Shown one piece after another: positions 33,844 through 42,267 of a DNA stretch of 64,000 nt. The DNA comes from Anaerotruncus rubiinfantis (lineage in GTDB: Bacteria > Bacillota > Clostridia > Oscillospirales > Ruminococcaceae), in contig NZ_FKLA01000008.1 in the NCBI RefSeq assembly GCF_900078395.1, forward strand, positions 124,001 to 188,000, in the 5' to 3' direction. Under the pieces are notes generated by a model. The model ran no database searches, was not told where the DNA came from, and saw only the letters and a program-made list of their open reading frames with translations. Position numbers and translations under genes: made by a program. The first letter of the stretch is position 1. Each line of letters begins with the position of its first letter.

Positions 33844-34050
33844 TTATTCCATATAGGTTCTGGTGGCCTCTACGCCAACCGCTAAACCATGCATGAAAGC
33901 GATTCGGTGACAGATAACCCCAAAGTGTTTCATGATTTCTTCCGGCGATGCATTCGTTGGTGGGGATGGCATCTGTTGGACAATCAGTGGAAAGTCTGTT
34001 TCAAAATCCTCTCGGATAATTCTGGCGAGTTTTTCAGTCAACTCCGTCAT
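33844..34050 (-). CDS. Hypothetical protein, 68 aa
   Basis: Small acidic helical protein (MTELTEKLARIIREDFETDF...VICHRIAFMHGLAVGVE). Its start overlaps the end of the XRE gene at 34034 by 17 bases, so the two are co-transcribed; such pairs are usual at prophage lysogeny ends. Function unknown. Confidence 0.55.
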   Translation of the reverse strand: MTELTEKLARIIREDFETDFPLIVQQMPSPPTNASPEEIMKHFGVICHRIAFMHGLAVGVEATRTYME

Positions 34051-34264
34051 GGTCTGTATCCTCCTTTAGTAATTCGTAAGGCTTCACATCAAGCGCTTTG
34101 GCAATTCCCACAATGCTTTGCAGTGTCGGATTGCCATTGCCATTTTCAATCCGGTTCAGCGACTTGACGCTGAGATCGGAATGGTACGCTAGATGCTCTT
34201 GACTTAGATGTTTCTCCTGCCTTAATTGCTTGATTTTACTCCCTAAGATGTCATTGGCATACAC
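34034..34264 (-). CDS. XRE-family regulator, prophage lysogeny end
   Basis: HTH_3 domain covers most of the protein: GSKIKQLRQEKHLSQEHLAYHSDLSVKSLNRIENGNGNPTLQSIVGIAKALDV. AAGGA before the GTG at 34264 supports this start (76 residues); a GTG 33 bases upstream is possible. A palindrome at 34343-34361 lies upstream and may be its operator. It is the last prophage gene before the attachment site. Confidence 0.75.
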   Translation of the reverse strand: MYANDILGSKIKQLRQEKHLSQEHLAYHSDLSVKSLNRIENGNGNPTLQSIVGIAKALDVKPYELLKEDTDHDGVD

Positions 34265-34342
34265 GTTATTCCCGTCCTTAATCTGTATTTTTAACACATA
34301 TCAAGGACTATGGAGATGCACCAGAAGGATATTCACGCATGA

Positions 34343-34361
34343 TGTCACCCTTTCGGTGACA
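34343..34361. promoter_or_regulatory. Palindrome upstream of the XRE gene, possible operator
   Basis: TGTCACC (34343-34349), 5-base centre, GGTGACA (34355-34361), perfect arms and no T-tract. It lies about 80 bases upstream of the minus-strand XRE gene, between it and the att site. Confidence 0.45.
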
Positions 34362-34450
34362 CCTACACTCATAAAGAATGATTTATTCGGTACCTGTGTC
34401 GTAAAACTGTCGTATTAGTCGAATAAACCTGCATTATAAGCGGAATAATT

Positions 34451-34500
34451 CAGCACTTTGACTGCTGCATTCGCTGGTTCGAATCCAGCTGGCCCAGCCA
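34451..34500 (+). tRNA. 3' part of tRNA-Gln(UUG): prophage attachment site
   Basis: The anticodon arm CAGCA-CTTTGAC-TGCTG (34451-34467) gives anticodon TTG. Then come variable bases, a T arm with GGTTCGAATCC, the 3' acceptor strand TGGCCCA, and GCCA. The matching 5' acceptor strand TGGGCCA and a normal D arm are missing in the bases before it. A tRNA 3' half at a prophage end is the usual trace of integration; the whole tRNA should lie at the other end, left of the window. Confidence 0.8.
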
Positions 34501-34501
34501 G

Positions 34502-34540
34502 ACAACCCCCGCACGTATCGCGTGCGGGGGTTGTTTTTTG
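34502..34540 (+). terminator. Terminator behind the tRNA-Gln remnant
   Basis: ACAACCCCCGCACG (34502-34515) pairs perfectly with CGTGCGGGGGTTGT (34521-34534), then TTTTT. Confidence 0.9.
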
Positions 34541-34554
34541 ATGGCGCAGGCCTT

Positions 34555-35289
34555 TCAGCATTTTTTTGCGGACACCAGCAGCATCATCGGGCGGCGCAGT
34601 TCGTCGCGCATGCCGGGTACGGCGTCAAGCAGGCGTTCGTCCGGCTTGGGCTCCACGATCTCCCGGATAGAAAAGCCGCGGCGCAGCAAAGTGTTAAGAT
34701 AGGTGGATAGGGTTTTGTGATATTTAGGAACCTCCTCCCCCAGAAAAACTGCTTTGCGCCCGCCTTCCGAAAAATAGCGGTCCACCGGCCAATACGCGGG
34801 TTTTCCCTGTCCGTCATAAATCCAGTCCTGGCTGCCGTAAGCGGTAAAAACTGGATGCTCGACCGAAAAGACAAACGCTCCGCCCGCGCCTAGGAACGCA
34901 TATACTTTCCCACAGATGAGGTCAAAATCGGGCGTGTAGTGAAACGCCAGGGAACTCAGGACGATGTCAAAGCTGCCCGGCGCATAGTCGAGATCTTCCA
35001 TGGCAACCTGCCGGTAGGAAACAGTCGGGGACTTGGTTTTCTCCCGGGCGACGGCGAGCATTTTTTCGGAGATATCCGTCCCGACCACCTGGCTGGCGCC
35101 GTGCTCGGCGGCATAAATGCAGTGCCAGCCGAATCCGCAGCCGATGTCCAACACTCGCTTTCCGGAAAAGTCCGGCAGCATCCGCTTCAGCTCATGCCAT
35201 TCACCGGCAGCGCTGAGCCCTTCCACCGAACGGGGGAACCGGCTGTATTTTTCAAAAAATGTATCGCTGTCATATGGATTTTCCTTCAT
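34555..35289 (-). CDS. Class I SAM-dependent methyltransferase
   Basis: 244 residues. Motif I VLDIGCGFGWHCIYAAEHGA (about residues 45-65), motif II VGTDIS, and the SSLAFHYTPD motif of Methyltransf_11-type enzymes. AAGGAG before ATG 35289. The substrate is a small molecule not evident from sequence. First host gene after the prophage; ends near the prophage terminator. Confidence 0.85.
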   Translation of the reverse strand: MKENPYDSDTFFEKYSRFPRSVEGLSAAGEWHELKRMLPDFSGKRVLDIGCGFGWHCIYAAEHGASQVVGTDISEKMLAVAREKTKSPTVSYRQVAMEDLDYAPGSFDIVLSSLAFHYTPDFDLICGKVYAFLGAGGAFVFSVEHPVFTAYGSQDWIYDGQGKPAYWPVDRYFSEGGRKAVFLGEEVPKYHKTLSTYLNTLLRRGFSIREIVEPKPDERLLDAVPGMRDELRRPMMLLVSAKKC

Positions 35290-35310
35290 GATTGGCACTC
35301 CTTCATAAAT

Positions 35311-35344
35311 AAAACCGGATGGATGGCGTTATCCATCCGGTTTT
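35311..35344. terminator. Terminator-like hairpin upstream of the methyltransferase gene
   Basis: AAAACCGGATGGAT (35311-35324) pairs with ATCCATCCGGTTTT (35331-35344). Confidence 0.75.
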
Positions 35345-35493
35345 GCGTGGTATCTTTCGATTGGCCGGGTTCCAAACAGTGGATTATCGCGATTCATGTT
35401 TGAAAGCGGAGTTTTTCCCGCTGGGACACAAGGCCGGGATATCCTTTCTCCGCGTAGTTTATCACAAAGGCTGCCGCAGCGTCAACGGACAAG

Positions 35494-35521
35494 AAGGGGA
35501 GCCCCATATGGGGCTCCCCTT
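35494..35521 (-). terminator. Terminator of the CarD-like gene
   Basis: AAGGGGAGCCCC (35494-35505) pairs perfectly with GGGGCTCCCCTT (35510-35521) around ATAT; only a short T stretch follows on the minus strand. Confidence 0.65.
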
Positions 35522-35543
35522 CCGGATGTTCTGCTCGTCATAT

Positions 35544-36092
35544 TTATGCGCTTTTAGATGCCTGCCTGGCACATTCGGGCGCGTTCGGGCCGAGTGCGTC
35601 CAGGATATGCCGGAGCACCGCATCGCGCGGGATTCCCAGTGCGATGGCGAGCTCGCCACAAAGCAATTCCTCGGCACGCTTCCGGTAGTGTTCATCGATC
35701 CTGCCGGGCTTTTTCCCATGCTTTTCCGCCGCCTGGTTCTTCTGGTAAATTGTTTTGATCAGCCGGATAAGGTCCCCGCAGTCATGTGTCTGGATGGCGG
35801 ACTGGTAATGCTCCGAAAGTATCTGCTGATTTTTGGCGCCGGGGTTCCCCGCGGAATCTTCCCGAATGGAGGGGATCTCCCGGATGAGCTGTTCCGCCTC
35901 GGATTTGGAAATGACCGGGCGCATGAATACTTTGGTATCCACAGGGGTGTAGATCACTTCGGTTCCATAGGCCGGAACAAGGGTATAATAGGACTTGTTC
36001 GGATCGGCATAGGAGGCGTCCGGGCGTCCGATCGCGGCGATTCTGCAGACACCGCTGGTGCCATAGATGATGTAATTTCCAACCTGATACAT
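35544..36092 (-). CDS. CarD-family transcriptional regulator
   Basis: 182 residues. N-terminal CarD/CdnL RNA-polymerase-interaction domain: MYQVGNYIIYGTSGVCRIAAI...YYTLVPAYGTEVIYTPVDT, then a C-terminal helical bundle with LIRLIKTIYQKNQAAEKHGKKPGRIDE. GGGGGA precedes ATG 36092. The family binds RNA polymerase β and steadies open promoter complexes. A small conserved gene lies upstream on the same strand. Confidence 0.9.
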   Translation of the reverse strand: MYQVGNYIIYGTSGVCRIAAIGRPDASYADPNKSYYTLVPAYGTEVIYTPVDTKVFMRPVISKSEAEQLIREIPSIREDSAGNPGAKNQQILSEHYQSAIQTHDCGDLIRLIKTIYQKNQAAEKHGKKPGRIDEHYRKRAEELLCGELAIALGIPRDAVLRHILDALGPNAPECARQASKSA

Positions 36093-36105
36093 CTTTGTCC
36101 CCCGA

Positions 36106-36345
36106 TCAATTGAGATAGCTGCCACAGCTGTAGGAATTGTACTGCTTGCCGACCTTGACCAGGATTGACCCGTCAGGCAAGGTCAGCTCCTCCCGGATTT
36201 TATATTTGACGCGGCGGCGCTCCAAGGTCATCTTGTAGTTTTCCAAATCTTTTTTCACCAGCTCGGCCGCTTCAGAATGTGGGAGGTCTTCTTTGAGCGC
36301 AAAGTGAATGGTCTGTTCCAAACAGGCGTGCTGAATTCTTTTCAT
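36106..36345 (-). CDS. Conserved hypothetical protein, 79 aa
   Basis: AGGAGG before ATG. Basic helical N-terminus (KRIQHACLEQTIHFAL), charged middle and a C-terminal LVKVGKQYNSYSCGSYLN. Similar small proteins are common in Clostridia but uncharacterised. Thirteen bases from the CarD-like gene, so probably co-transcribed. Confidence 0.6.
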   Translation of the reverse strand: MKRIQHACLEQTIHFALKEDLPHSEAAELVKKDLENYKMTLERRRVKYKIREELTLPDGSILVKVGKQYNSYSCGSYLN

Positions 36346-36577
36346 GGGAATCCTCCTTTTCTGTTATTTTTATTTTACCATTAAAAAAAGCTCCGCCGCA
36401 AACGGAAATCCTTTCACATGCGAAAATTCGTGTATTTCGCGCAGGATAGGCGGGGATTTATTTTGTACAAAATGAGCAGATCGGAACAGCTTCGGGCACG
36501 GTAAATGGAAAACCGGGAAAAAGAACCCTCCGCCGCCGCTCCACATAGGATGAAAGGAACCATAATGGGAGGGATTT

Positions 36578-37390
36578 ATGATGATCTATGTGAAATCCAC
36601 AGATGGAGTTAAGATAGCAACTTATGATTTAAATCCAAAGGGGAACGAAACGGTATTCCTGGTACATGGATGGCCGCTTTCACACAAAATGTATGAATAC
36701 CAGGAGCAGCTCCTGGTGAACCGGGGCTACCGGGTCGTGGAGATTGACCTGCGGGGCTTCGGCGCGTCCGATGTCCCGGCGGATGGTTACAACTACGACC
36801 GGATGGCTGAGGATATCTACAACGTTGTCTGCGCGCTGAAGCTGAAAAGCTTTGTGCTGGTCGGCTTCTCGATGGGCGGCGCGATTGTCCTGCGCTACAT
36901 GCGCAGGTTTCACGGATACGGTGTCAAAAAACTGATTTTACTCGCGGCCGCCGCGCCTAGCTGGACCCAGCGGCCGGGATTTCCTTACGGACTGAGCCGG
37001 GAGTATGTGAATGGTCTCATCGAGCAGGCCGCGTCCGACCGGCCGCAGCTTGCCCACACCTTCAGCCATGAACAGCTGTTTGCGAGCCCGCAGAGCGAAG
37101 CGGTAAAAGACTGGTTCGAGGATATCTCCCTTTCCGCGTCCGGCATCGGCACTGTTTCGGCGGCGGTTGCCCTGCGTGACGAGGACGGAAGGCAGGACCT
37201 TGCTTTCGTAAAAGTGCCAACGGTGATCATCCACGGCGCCAAGGATGTGGTCGTTTCGTCCGAGCTCGCCAGGGCGCAGCACGCCGGAATCGCCGGCTCG
37301 CGGCTCTGTACGCTTGCGGACAGCGGACACGGCATTGTTTACGACGAGTTGTGCCGGTTTAACCAGGTCTTTTTGGAGGCGCTGCGGTAA
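36578..37390 (+). CDS. Alpha/beta hydrolase
   Basis: 270 residues. Oxyanion region FLVHGWPLS (about residues 28-36), nucleophile elbow GFSMGG (about 95-100), acid Asp in IIHGAKDVVV and His in LADSGHGIVYDE: a complete Ser-Asp-His triad of the haloperoxidase/esterase-like branch. GGGAGG precedes the ATG pair. Stands alone with its own terminator. Confidence 0.9.
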   Translation: MMIYVKSTDGVKIATYDLNPKGNETVFLVHGWPLSHKMYEYQEQLLVNRGYRVVEIDLRGFGASDVPADGYNYDRMAEDIYNVVCALKLKSFVLVGFSMGGAIVLRYMRRFHGYGVKKLILLAAAAPSWTQRPGFPYGLSREYVNGLIEQAASDRPQLAHTFSHEQLFASPQSEAVKDWFEDISLSASGIGTVSAAVALRDEDGRQDLAFVKVPTVIIHGAKDVVVSSELARAQHAGIAGSRLCTLADSGHGIVYDELCRFNQVFLEALR

Positions 37391-37407
37391 GGCGGCGGAA
37401 AAATTTT

Positions 37408-37449
37408 AAAAAGCCGTCCCGCGCGAAATACGCGAGGGACGGCTTTTTT
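37408..37449 (+). terminator. Terminator of the hydrolase gene
   Basis: AAAAAGCCGTCCC pairs with GGGACGGCTTTTT around an inner CGCG/CGCG hairpin, then T residues. Confidence 0.9.
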
Positions 37450-37557
37450 GCTGGAATCCAGTGCAATAAAAATATTGATTTTAGACAGCGCAGAATGGTA
37501 TCATAGAAAAAACGATGAAGTCACCTGCATTGTGAAAATTGGACGAGGGGCTGCAAA

Positions 37558-38229
37558 ATGGAAAATAAGGCGTATGAAAAGGTCATCCTGCACATCAAGG
37601 GACGGATACTGGAAGGCTCCCTGCGGCAGGGGGAGAAGCTCCCGCCCGAGCGGGAACTGGCCGAGCAGCTCGGCGTGGGGCGCAATTCGGTGCGGGAAGC
37701 GCTGCGCACGCTCGAAATCATTGGCGTGATCTCCAGCACCCAAGGCGCTGGAAATTTCGTTTCGGCCAGTTTTGAAAAGAGCCTGGTCGAGCTGATGACC
37801 ATGATGTTCCTTTTGCAGAAAACCGACTACCGTCAGATCAGTGAGCTGCGGCAGGGGATCGAAACGCAGGCGGCGCTGCTCGCGCTCGAACGGATTGACG
37901 CGCCTACGGTCACACGGCTTTCAGAGATCGCCGGGGCGCTCGGCGCGGGCGGCAGCGAGGAACGCAACGTTGTGCTGGATAAGCAGCTGCACTACACGAT
38001 CGCGCAGGCCTCGGGCAACCAGCTGATCGTCGAGATCTTGCAGGCGCTTTCGGATGTGATGGATCTCTTTATCAGCGATCTGCGCCGGGAAATCCTCACG
38101 AGCGATCTGAGCCGCGACCAGCTCCAGCATTCCCACGAGGGGATGGTGCGCGGGCTTTTGCTGCGCGACCGTCAGATTCTCCTGCAGGCAATTGGGGAGC
38201 ATTTCCGACTGATCACGGAGCATCTGTAA
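37558..38229 (+). CDS. FadR-type GntR regulator, probable lactate-operon regulator
   Basis: 223 residues. wHTH at the N-terminus (GEKLPPERELAEQLGVGRNSVREALRTLEIIGVISSTQGAGNFV) and an FCD ligand domain with H...D/E pattern (ISELRQGIETQAALLALERI; DKQLHYTIAQASGN; HEGMVRGLLLRD). It lies before an etfB-etfA-lctD operon, as LctA lies before lctBCD in acetogens. Two sites at 38363-38379 and 38407-38423 match the AATTGGTnnnACCAATT operator of the PdhR/LldR branch, so it probably represses that operon until lactate is present. Confidence 0.85.
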   Translation: MENKAYEKVILHIKGRILEGSLRQGEKLPPERELAEQLGVGRNSVREALRTLEIIGVISSTQGAGNFVSASFEKSLVELMTMMFLLQKTDYRQISELRQGIETQAALLALERIDAPTVTRLSEIAGALGAGGSEERNVVLDKQLHYTIAQASGNQLIVEILQALSDVMDLFISDLRREILTSDLSRDQLQHSHEGMVRGLLLRDRQILLQAIGEHFRLITEHL

Positions 38230-38248
38230 GGGAATAGGCGAATACATT

Positions 38249-38278
38249 GACCGGTTCGGCAAAGAACCGGTCTTTTTA
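38249..38278 (+). terminator. Terminator of the GntR gene
   Basis: GACCGGTTC (38249-38257) pairs with GAACCGGTC (38264-38272), followed by TTTTT. Confidence 0.9.
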
Positions 38279-38321
38279 TTGGATGGTTTTCATAAAATTT
38301 TAGCGGTCAAACAAAAAAGAA

Positions 38322-38423
38322 TGGACATTGCGCTGAGCGAGGTGTATGATATAAAAAATGGAAATTGGTGTGACCAATTGCGTGTGTGTAGAAAAGTTTT
38401 GTCCAAAGTGGTAGCACCAATTT
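38322..38423 (+). promoter_or_regulatory. Promoter and two LldR/PdhR-type operators of the lactate operon
   Basis: TGGACA (38322-38327), 17-base spacer, TATGAT (38345-38350). AATTGGT-GTG-ACCAATT (38363-38379) is a perfect 17-bp palindrome right after the start point. A second weaker site, GTGGT-AGC-ACCAATT, is at 38408-38422. Blocking positions downstream of the promoter fit repression by the GntR protein. Confidence 0.7.
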
Positions 38424-38448
38424 GGATGGTGTGAAAGGAGCGGTTCCC

Positions 38449-39237
38449 ATGAAGATCTTGGTGTGCATCAAACAGGTGCCCCAGACCAACAAGGTCGAGG
38501 TGGACCCGGTGACCGGTGTGCTCAGGCGCGACGGCGCCGACGCAAAGATGAACCCTTACGACCTCTATGCGCTTGAGACGGCGCTGCGCCTGCGGGAGGA
38601 ACTGGGCGGCACGGTGGAGGTCCTGACAATGGGCCCGCCGCAGGCCCAGGCGGTTATCCGGGAGGCCTATGCGATGGGCGCCGACGCGGGCGCGCTTGTT
38701 TCTGACCGGCGGTTTGGCGGCGCGGATGTGCTCGCGACCAGTTATACGCTTTCACAGGCCATCCGCAGGCTTGGGCAGTTCGACCTCATTCTCTGCGGCA
38801 AGCAGACGACTGACGGCGACACCGCGCAGGTGGGGCCGGAAGTGTCCGAATGGCTCGGTATGCCGAGTGTGGCGAATGTGCGGCGGATTCCCGCCTGTGA
38901 TGAAACGGGGGTCACCGTCGAGATGGAGGTTCCCGGCGCGATCGAAACGGTCCGGGTGCCCTTCCCATGCCTGCTTTCGGTCGACAAGGACATCTACCAG
39001 CCCCGTCTGCCTTCCTTTGTGAAAAAGCACGAGAGCAGGCAGCGTCCGGTGACGATGCTGTCGCTTGGCGATATGGAGGACCGGGACCCCCGCCATTACG
39101 GCCTGGACGGCTCGCCCACCCAGGTGCAGCGGATCTTCCCTCCAGAGGCAAACGACCACCGGGAGCTTTGGAAGGACACCGGCGCGGCGCTTTGTGAACG
39201 GCTGTTCGAAAAGCTGCGGGAAGAAAAATTTATTTAA
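38449..39237 (+). CDS. etfB: Electron transfer flavoprotein, beta subunit (lactate dehydrogenase complex)
   Basis: 262 residues. Starts MKILVCIKQVPQTNKVEVDP with AAAGGAG upstream. Family motifs: NPYDLYALETALRL, LTMGPPQAQAVIREAYAMGAD and the LCGKQTTDGDTAQVGPEVSEWLG signature, which binds the AMP or FAD cofactor. It forms the ETF with the next gene and passes electrons between lactate, NAD+ and ferredoxin. The operon corresponds to LctB of the electron-confurcating lactate dehydrogenase of Acetobacterium woodii. Confidence 0.93.
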   Translation: MKILVCIKQVPQTNKVEVDPVTGVLRRDGADAKMNPYDLYALETALRLREELGGTVEVLTMGPPQAQAVIREAYAMGADAGALVSDRRFGGADVLATSYTLSQAIRRLGQFDLILCGKQTTDGDTAQVGPEVSEWLGMPSVANVRRIPACDETGVTVEMEVPGAIETVRVPFPCLLSVDKDIYQPRLPSFVKKHESRQRPVTMLSLGDMEDRDPRHYGLDGSPTQVQRIFPPEANDHRELWKDTGAALCERLFEKLREEKFI

Positions 39238-39252
39238 AAGGAGGGATCGGGA

Positions 39253-40452
39253 ATGGCAAGGCTGGTCATCGACCACAACAAGGTAACGGATGTGGAGGCG
39301 TTTTTGAAACTCTGCCCCTTCGGCGCGCTTGAAGCGCGCGAGGGACGCATTGAGGCGAACGCCGCATGTAAACTCTGCAAGCTCTGCATCAAAAACGGCC
39401 CGCCCGGCGCCGCGTTCCTGCTGGAGGAGCAGGAGACGCCGAAAGCGGATAAAGCGAGCTGGAACGGCATCGCGGTCTACGTAGACCATAACGGCGGGGA
39501 TATCCATCCGGTCACCTTCGAACTGATCGGCAAGGCGCGGGAGCTGGCCGAGAAGGTTCATCAGCCGGTGTTCGCGGTCTTTCTGGGCAGCGGGATCACC
39601 TCAAAGGCAAAGGAACTGCTGCACTATGGGGTGGATGAGGTTTACGTCTACGACCATCCGGCGCTCGGACGCTTCCGGATCGAAGCATACGCCGGCGCGT
39701 TTGAAACGTTCATCAAGCGGGTGCGGCCTTCGTCGATCCTGGTCGGCGCAACCACCGTCGGTCGGCAGCTCGCCCCGCGGGTCGCGGCGCGGATGCGCAC
39801 TGGCCTGACCGCCGACTGCACCGTGCTCGATATCCGGGAGAATACCGATCTTGTGCAGATCCGCCCGGCGTTCGGCGGCAATATCATGGCGCAGATCCTC
39901 ACCCCGAACCACCGTCCGCAGATGGCGACGGTGCGCTACAAGGTGATGAACGCGCCCGAACGCAGCGAAGCCGAAAGCGGCCGGATCATCTCCTGCGCCG
40001 CGCCGGAGGAGTGCCTCCAGAGCGCGGTGGAGGTGCTCGGTGTGGCCCCGAAGCCCCCGGAGCAGTATATCGAAGCAGCCGACGTGCTGGTTGCGGCTGG
40101 CCGCGGGGTCAAGAAACCGGAGGATCTCTCGATGTTGGAGGAGCTCGCGGAGCTGCTCGGCGGACAGCTCGCCTGCACCCGCCCGATGGCCGAATGCGGC
40201 TGGGTGGAACCGAAACGGCAGGTCGGGCTTTCCGGGCGCACAGTGCGTCCGCGGCTGATCATCACCTGCGGGGTGTCGGGCGCAATCCAGTTTGTGGCCG
40301 GTATGCAGAACGCCGATACGATCATCGCGATCAACAAGGACGAAAAGGCGCCGATTTTCAAGGTGGCGCATTACGGGCTGGTGGGGGACCTCTATGAAAT
40401 CCTGCCCGCACTCATCGCAAAAATCAAGGCGGAAAGGGGGATTGGAGCATGA
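39253..40452 (+). CDS. etfA: Electron transfer flavoprotein, alpha subunit with N-terminal FeS segment
   Basis: 399 residues. Residues 1-60 hold Cys21, Cys39, Cys42 and Cys45 (LCPFGAL, CKLCKLC), a [4Fe-4S]-like site as seen in LctC-type ETF alpha. The ETF domain follows, with the C-terminal FAD signature region [26 protein letters not shown] near residues 320-350 and [16 protein letters not shown]. Start codon follows AGGAGGG; stop overlaps lctD (ATGA). With EtfB it makes the bifurcating/confurcating flavin centre. Confidence 0.92.
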   Translation: MARLVIDHNKVTDVEAFLKLCPFGALEAREGRIEANAACKLCKLCIKNGPPGAAFLLEEQETPKADKASWNGIAVYVDHNGGDIHPVTFELIGKARELAEKVHQPVFAVFLGSGITSKAKELLHYGVDEVYVYDHPALGRFRIEAYAGAFETFIKRVRPSSILVGATTVGRQLAPRVAARMRTGLTADCTVLDIRENTDLVQIRPAFGGNIMAQILTPNHRPQMATVRYKVMNAPERSEAESGRIISCAAPEECLQSAVEVLGVAPKPPEQYIEAADVLVAAGRGVKKPEDLSMLEELAELLGGQLACTRPMAECGWVEPKRQVGLSGRTVRPRLIITCGVSGAIQFVAGMQNADTIIAINKDEKAPIFKVAHYGLVGDLYEILPALIAKIKAERGIGA

Positions 40453-41852
40453 GTTACAAAACTTTGGACGCGGCCGATATCGCATATCTGCAAACGCTGA
40501 TCGGCGACGGTGAAAGGGTCCTGCTCGGGGACGGTATCAACGAGGAATACAGCCACGACGAACTTTCCGGCACCGAAAGTTATCCGGATGTCGTGATCCG
40601 GGCGTGCTCCACCGAGGAGGTTTCCGCCGTGATGCGGTACGCCTATGAACAGAATATCCCGGTCACACCGCGCGGCGCGGGTACCGGACTGGTCGGCGCA
40701 TCGGTCGCGGTCGAACATGGGATCATGCTCGACCTGAGCCTGATGAACCGCTTCCTCGAACTGGACGGGGAGAACCTCACCCTGACAGTCGAGCCGGGCG
40801 TGCTGCTGATGGAGCTTTCCGCCTATGTGGAGGAGCGTGGCTTTTTCTATCCGCCCGACCCGGGCGAGAAATCCGCCACCATCGGCGGCAACATCTCCAC
40901 CAACGCGGGCGGCATGCGCGCGGTCAAATACGGTGTGACCCGCGACTATGTGCGCGGGCTGGAGGTGGTGCTTCCGGATGGAACGGTTGTCACGCTTGGC
41001 GGCAAGGTGGTCAAGAACTCCTCCGGATACGCGCTCAAGGAGCTGATCATCGGCTCGGAAGGGACGCTTGGAATCGTGACCAAAGCGGTGCTGAAGCTGC
41101 TGCCGCTGCCGCAGAAAACGGTCAGCCTGCTGGTGCCGTTTCCATCGCTCGAACAGGCGATCGGCGCGGTGCCGAAGATCATCCAGTCCAAGGCGGTCCC
41201 GACCGCGATCGAGTTCATGGAGCGGGAGGTCATCCTTGACGCGGAGGAGTATCTCGGCAAGAAGTTTCCGGACCACTCGTCCGACGCTTATCTGCTGCTC
41301 AAATTCGACGGCGCGGACACGGCGGACATTGAGAAAAACTACGACGCGGTGGCCTGGCTCTGCCTGAAGGAGGGCGCGCTCGATGTGCTCATCTCGGATA
41401 CCGAGGAGCGGGACGAATCTATCTGGAAGGCGCGCGGGGCGTTTCTCGAAGCGATCAAGAATTCCACCACCTACATGGATGAGGTGGACGTGGTGGTGCC
41501 GCGCGGCTGTGTAAACGAGCTGGTGGAATACATCCACCGGCTCCAGAAGGAGGCGGGTGTGCGCATCAAGAGCTTTGGTCACGCGGGCGACGGCAACCTG
41601 CACGCCTATATTCTCAAGGACGGCCTGCCGGACAGGGAATGGGAAGAGAAGATGTCCGGTGCGATGGAAAAGATCTATGCGAAAGCGCGGGCGCTTTCCG
41701 GGCAGGTATCGGGCGAGCATGGAATTGGCTATGCAAAGCGCGCCTATCTGAAAGAATCGCTTGACCCAGCGGTGCTTGGGCTGATGCGCGGGGTCAAGCG
41801 CGCGTTCGACCCGAAGAATATCCTGAACCCCCACAAGGTGTGCGAAGACTGA
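40449..41852 (+). CDS. lctD: FAD-linked lactate dehydrogenase subunit (GlcD/LctD family)
   Basis: 467 residues. FAD_binding_4 domain: [13 protein letters not shown] and [21 protein letters not shown], then [26 protein letters not shown]-terminal FAD-oxidase domain with [12 protein letters not shown] and [14 protein letters not shown] carrying the metal and substrate His residues. It oxidises D- or L-lactate (stereospecificity not visible) to pyruvate and gives electrons to EtfAB. No lactate permease or racemase gene follows. Confidence 0.9.
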   Translation: MSYKTLDAADIAYLQTLIGDGERVLLGDGINEEYSHDELSGTESYPDVVIRACSTEEVSAVMRYAYEQNIPVTPRGAGTGLVGASVAVEHGIMLDLSLMNRFLELDGENLTLTVEPGVLLMELSAYVEERGFFYPPDPGEKSATIGGNISTNAGGMRAVKYGVTRDYVRGLEVVLPDGTVVTLGGKVVKNSSGYALKELIIGSEGTLGIVTKAVLKLLPLPQKTVSLLVPFPSLEQAIGAVPKIIQSKAVPTAIEFMEREVILDAEEYLGKKFPDHSSDAYLLLKFDGADTADIEKNYDAVAWLCLKEGALDVLISDTEERDESIWKARGAFLEAIKNSTTYMDEVDVVVPRGCVNELVEYIHRLQKEAGVRIKSFGHAGDGNLHAYILKDGLPDREWEEKMSGAMEKIYAKARALSGQVSGEHGIGYAKRAYLKESLDPAVLGLMRGVKRAFDPKNILNPHKVCED

Positions 41853-41870
41853 CCGGCCATACGGCATAAA

Positions 41871-41898
41871 AAATCCCCCTGCATACGCAGGGGGATTT
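41871..41898. terminator. Bidirectional terminator after lctD
   Basis: AAATCCCCCTGC (41871-41882) pairs with GCAGGGGGATTT (41887-41898) around ATAC; serves both lctD and the opposed small gene. Confidence 0.85.
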
Positions 41899-41912
41899 CT
41901 GTTATGGCCCAT

Positions 41913-42140
41913 TCAGAAGCCGCTGTAACGTTTGAACTTACCGCGGACGGTGTCGTAATCGAGCCCCATTTCAGCCGCAGCCTGCGCCATGGCTTCCTGC
42001 TGGAGGTTCGACTGCCTGAGGTAAAGCTCCCGGCGGGTCTGTTTGAGATCGGCCAGCTGCTGTTTGGTGGCGACGATATCCCGTTCAATCTGTTCGATCT
42101 GCGCATTGGTGGTTTTGAGTTCTTCTTTCAGCTCCGGCAT
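41913..42140 (-). CDS. Small coiled-coil protein, 75 aa
   Basis: AAAGGAGA before ATG 42140. Residues 1-50 are a heptad-like charged helix (KEELKTTNAQIEQIERDIVATKQQLADLK) and the end has EMGLDYDTVRGKFKRYSGF. Possibly a small structural or regulatory protein; not recognised. Confidence 0.55.
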   Translation of the reverse strand: MPELKEELKTTNAQIEQIERDIVATKQQLADLKQTRRELYLRQSNLQQEAMAQAAAEMGLDYDTVRGKFKRYSGF

Positions 42141-42267
42141 AAGAACATCTCCTTTCTGCCGGCTGGCCTGCATGCGTTTCTCTGTATTTTCATTATAGCA
42201 TGGATGCAATTGAAAGAATATAATTTTTTTCAACAAATATAAGTAATTTTATAAAAAATGCTCAAAA

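Larger units (their letters stand above)
1..34500. mobile_element. Prophage (right part), P22-like podovirus type, integrated at tRNA-Gln
   Basis: Gene order is replication, small regulatory genes, terminase, portal, scaffold, capsid, short-tail proteins, fibres, holin, GH25 lysozyme, large virion proteins and repressors. This is a complete late region without tape-measure or tail-tube genes. The right limit is the 3' half of a tRNA-Gln gene (34451-34500); normal metabolic genes start just beyond it. The left end, the integrase and the intact tRNA copy are not in the window, so total size is unknown but exceeds 34 kb. The packaging and capsid part is GC-rich like the host, while 31200-34440 and 7316-8580 are clearly AT-richer, a mosaic sign. 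Confidence 0.93.

Noticed and set aside
1..34500. An integrase or excisionase gene in the visible prophage
   Set aside because: No tyrosine or serine recombinase motif was seen on either strand; it is presumably left of the window.
35319..36113. A long plus-strand frame opposite the CarD-like gene
   Set aside because: The minus strand has a clear CarD domain with ribosome site; the plus frame starts within a terminator and is a mirror of it.
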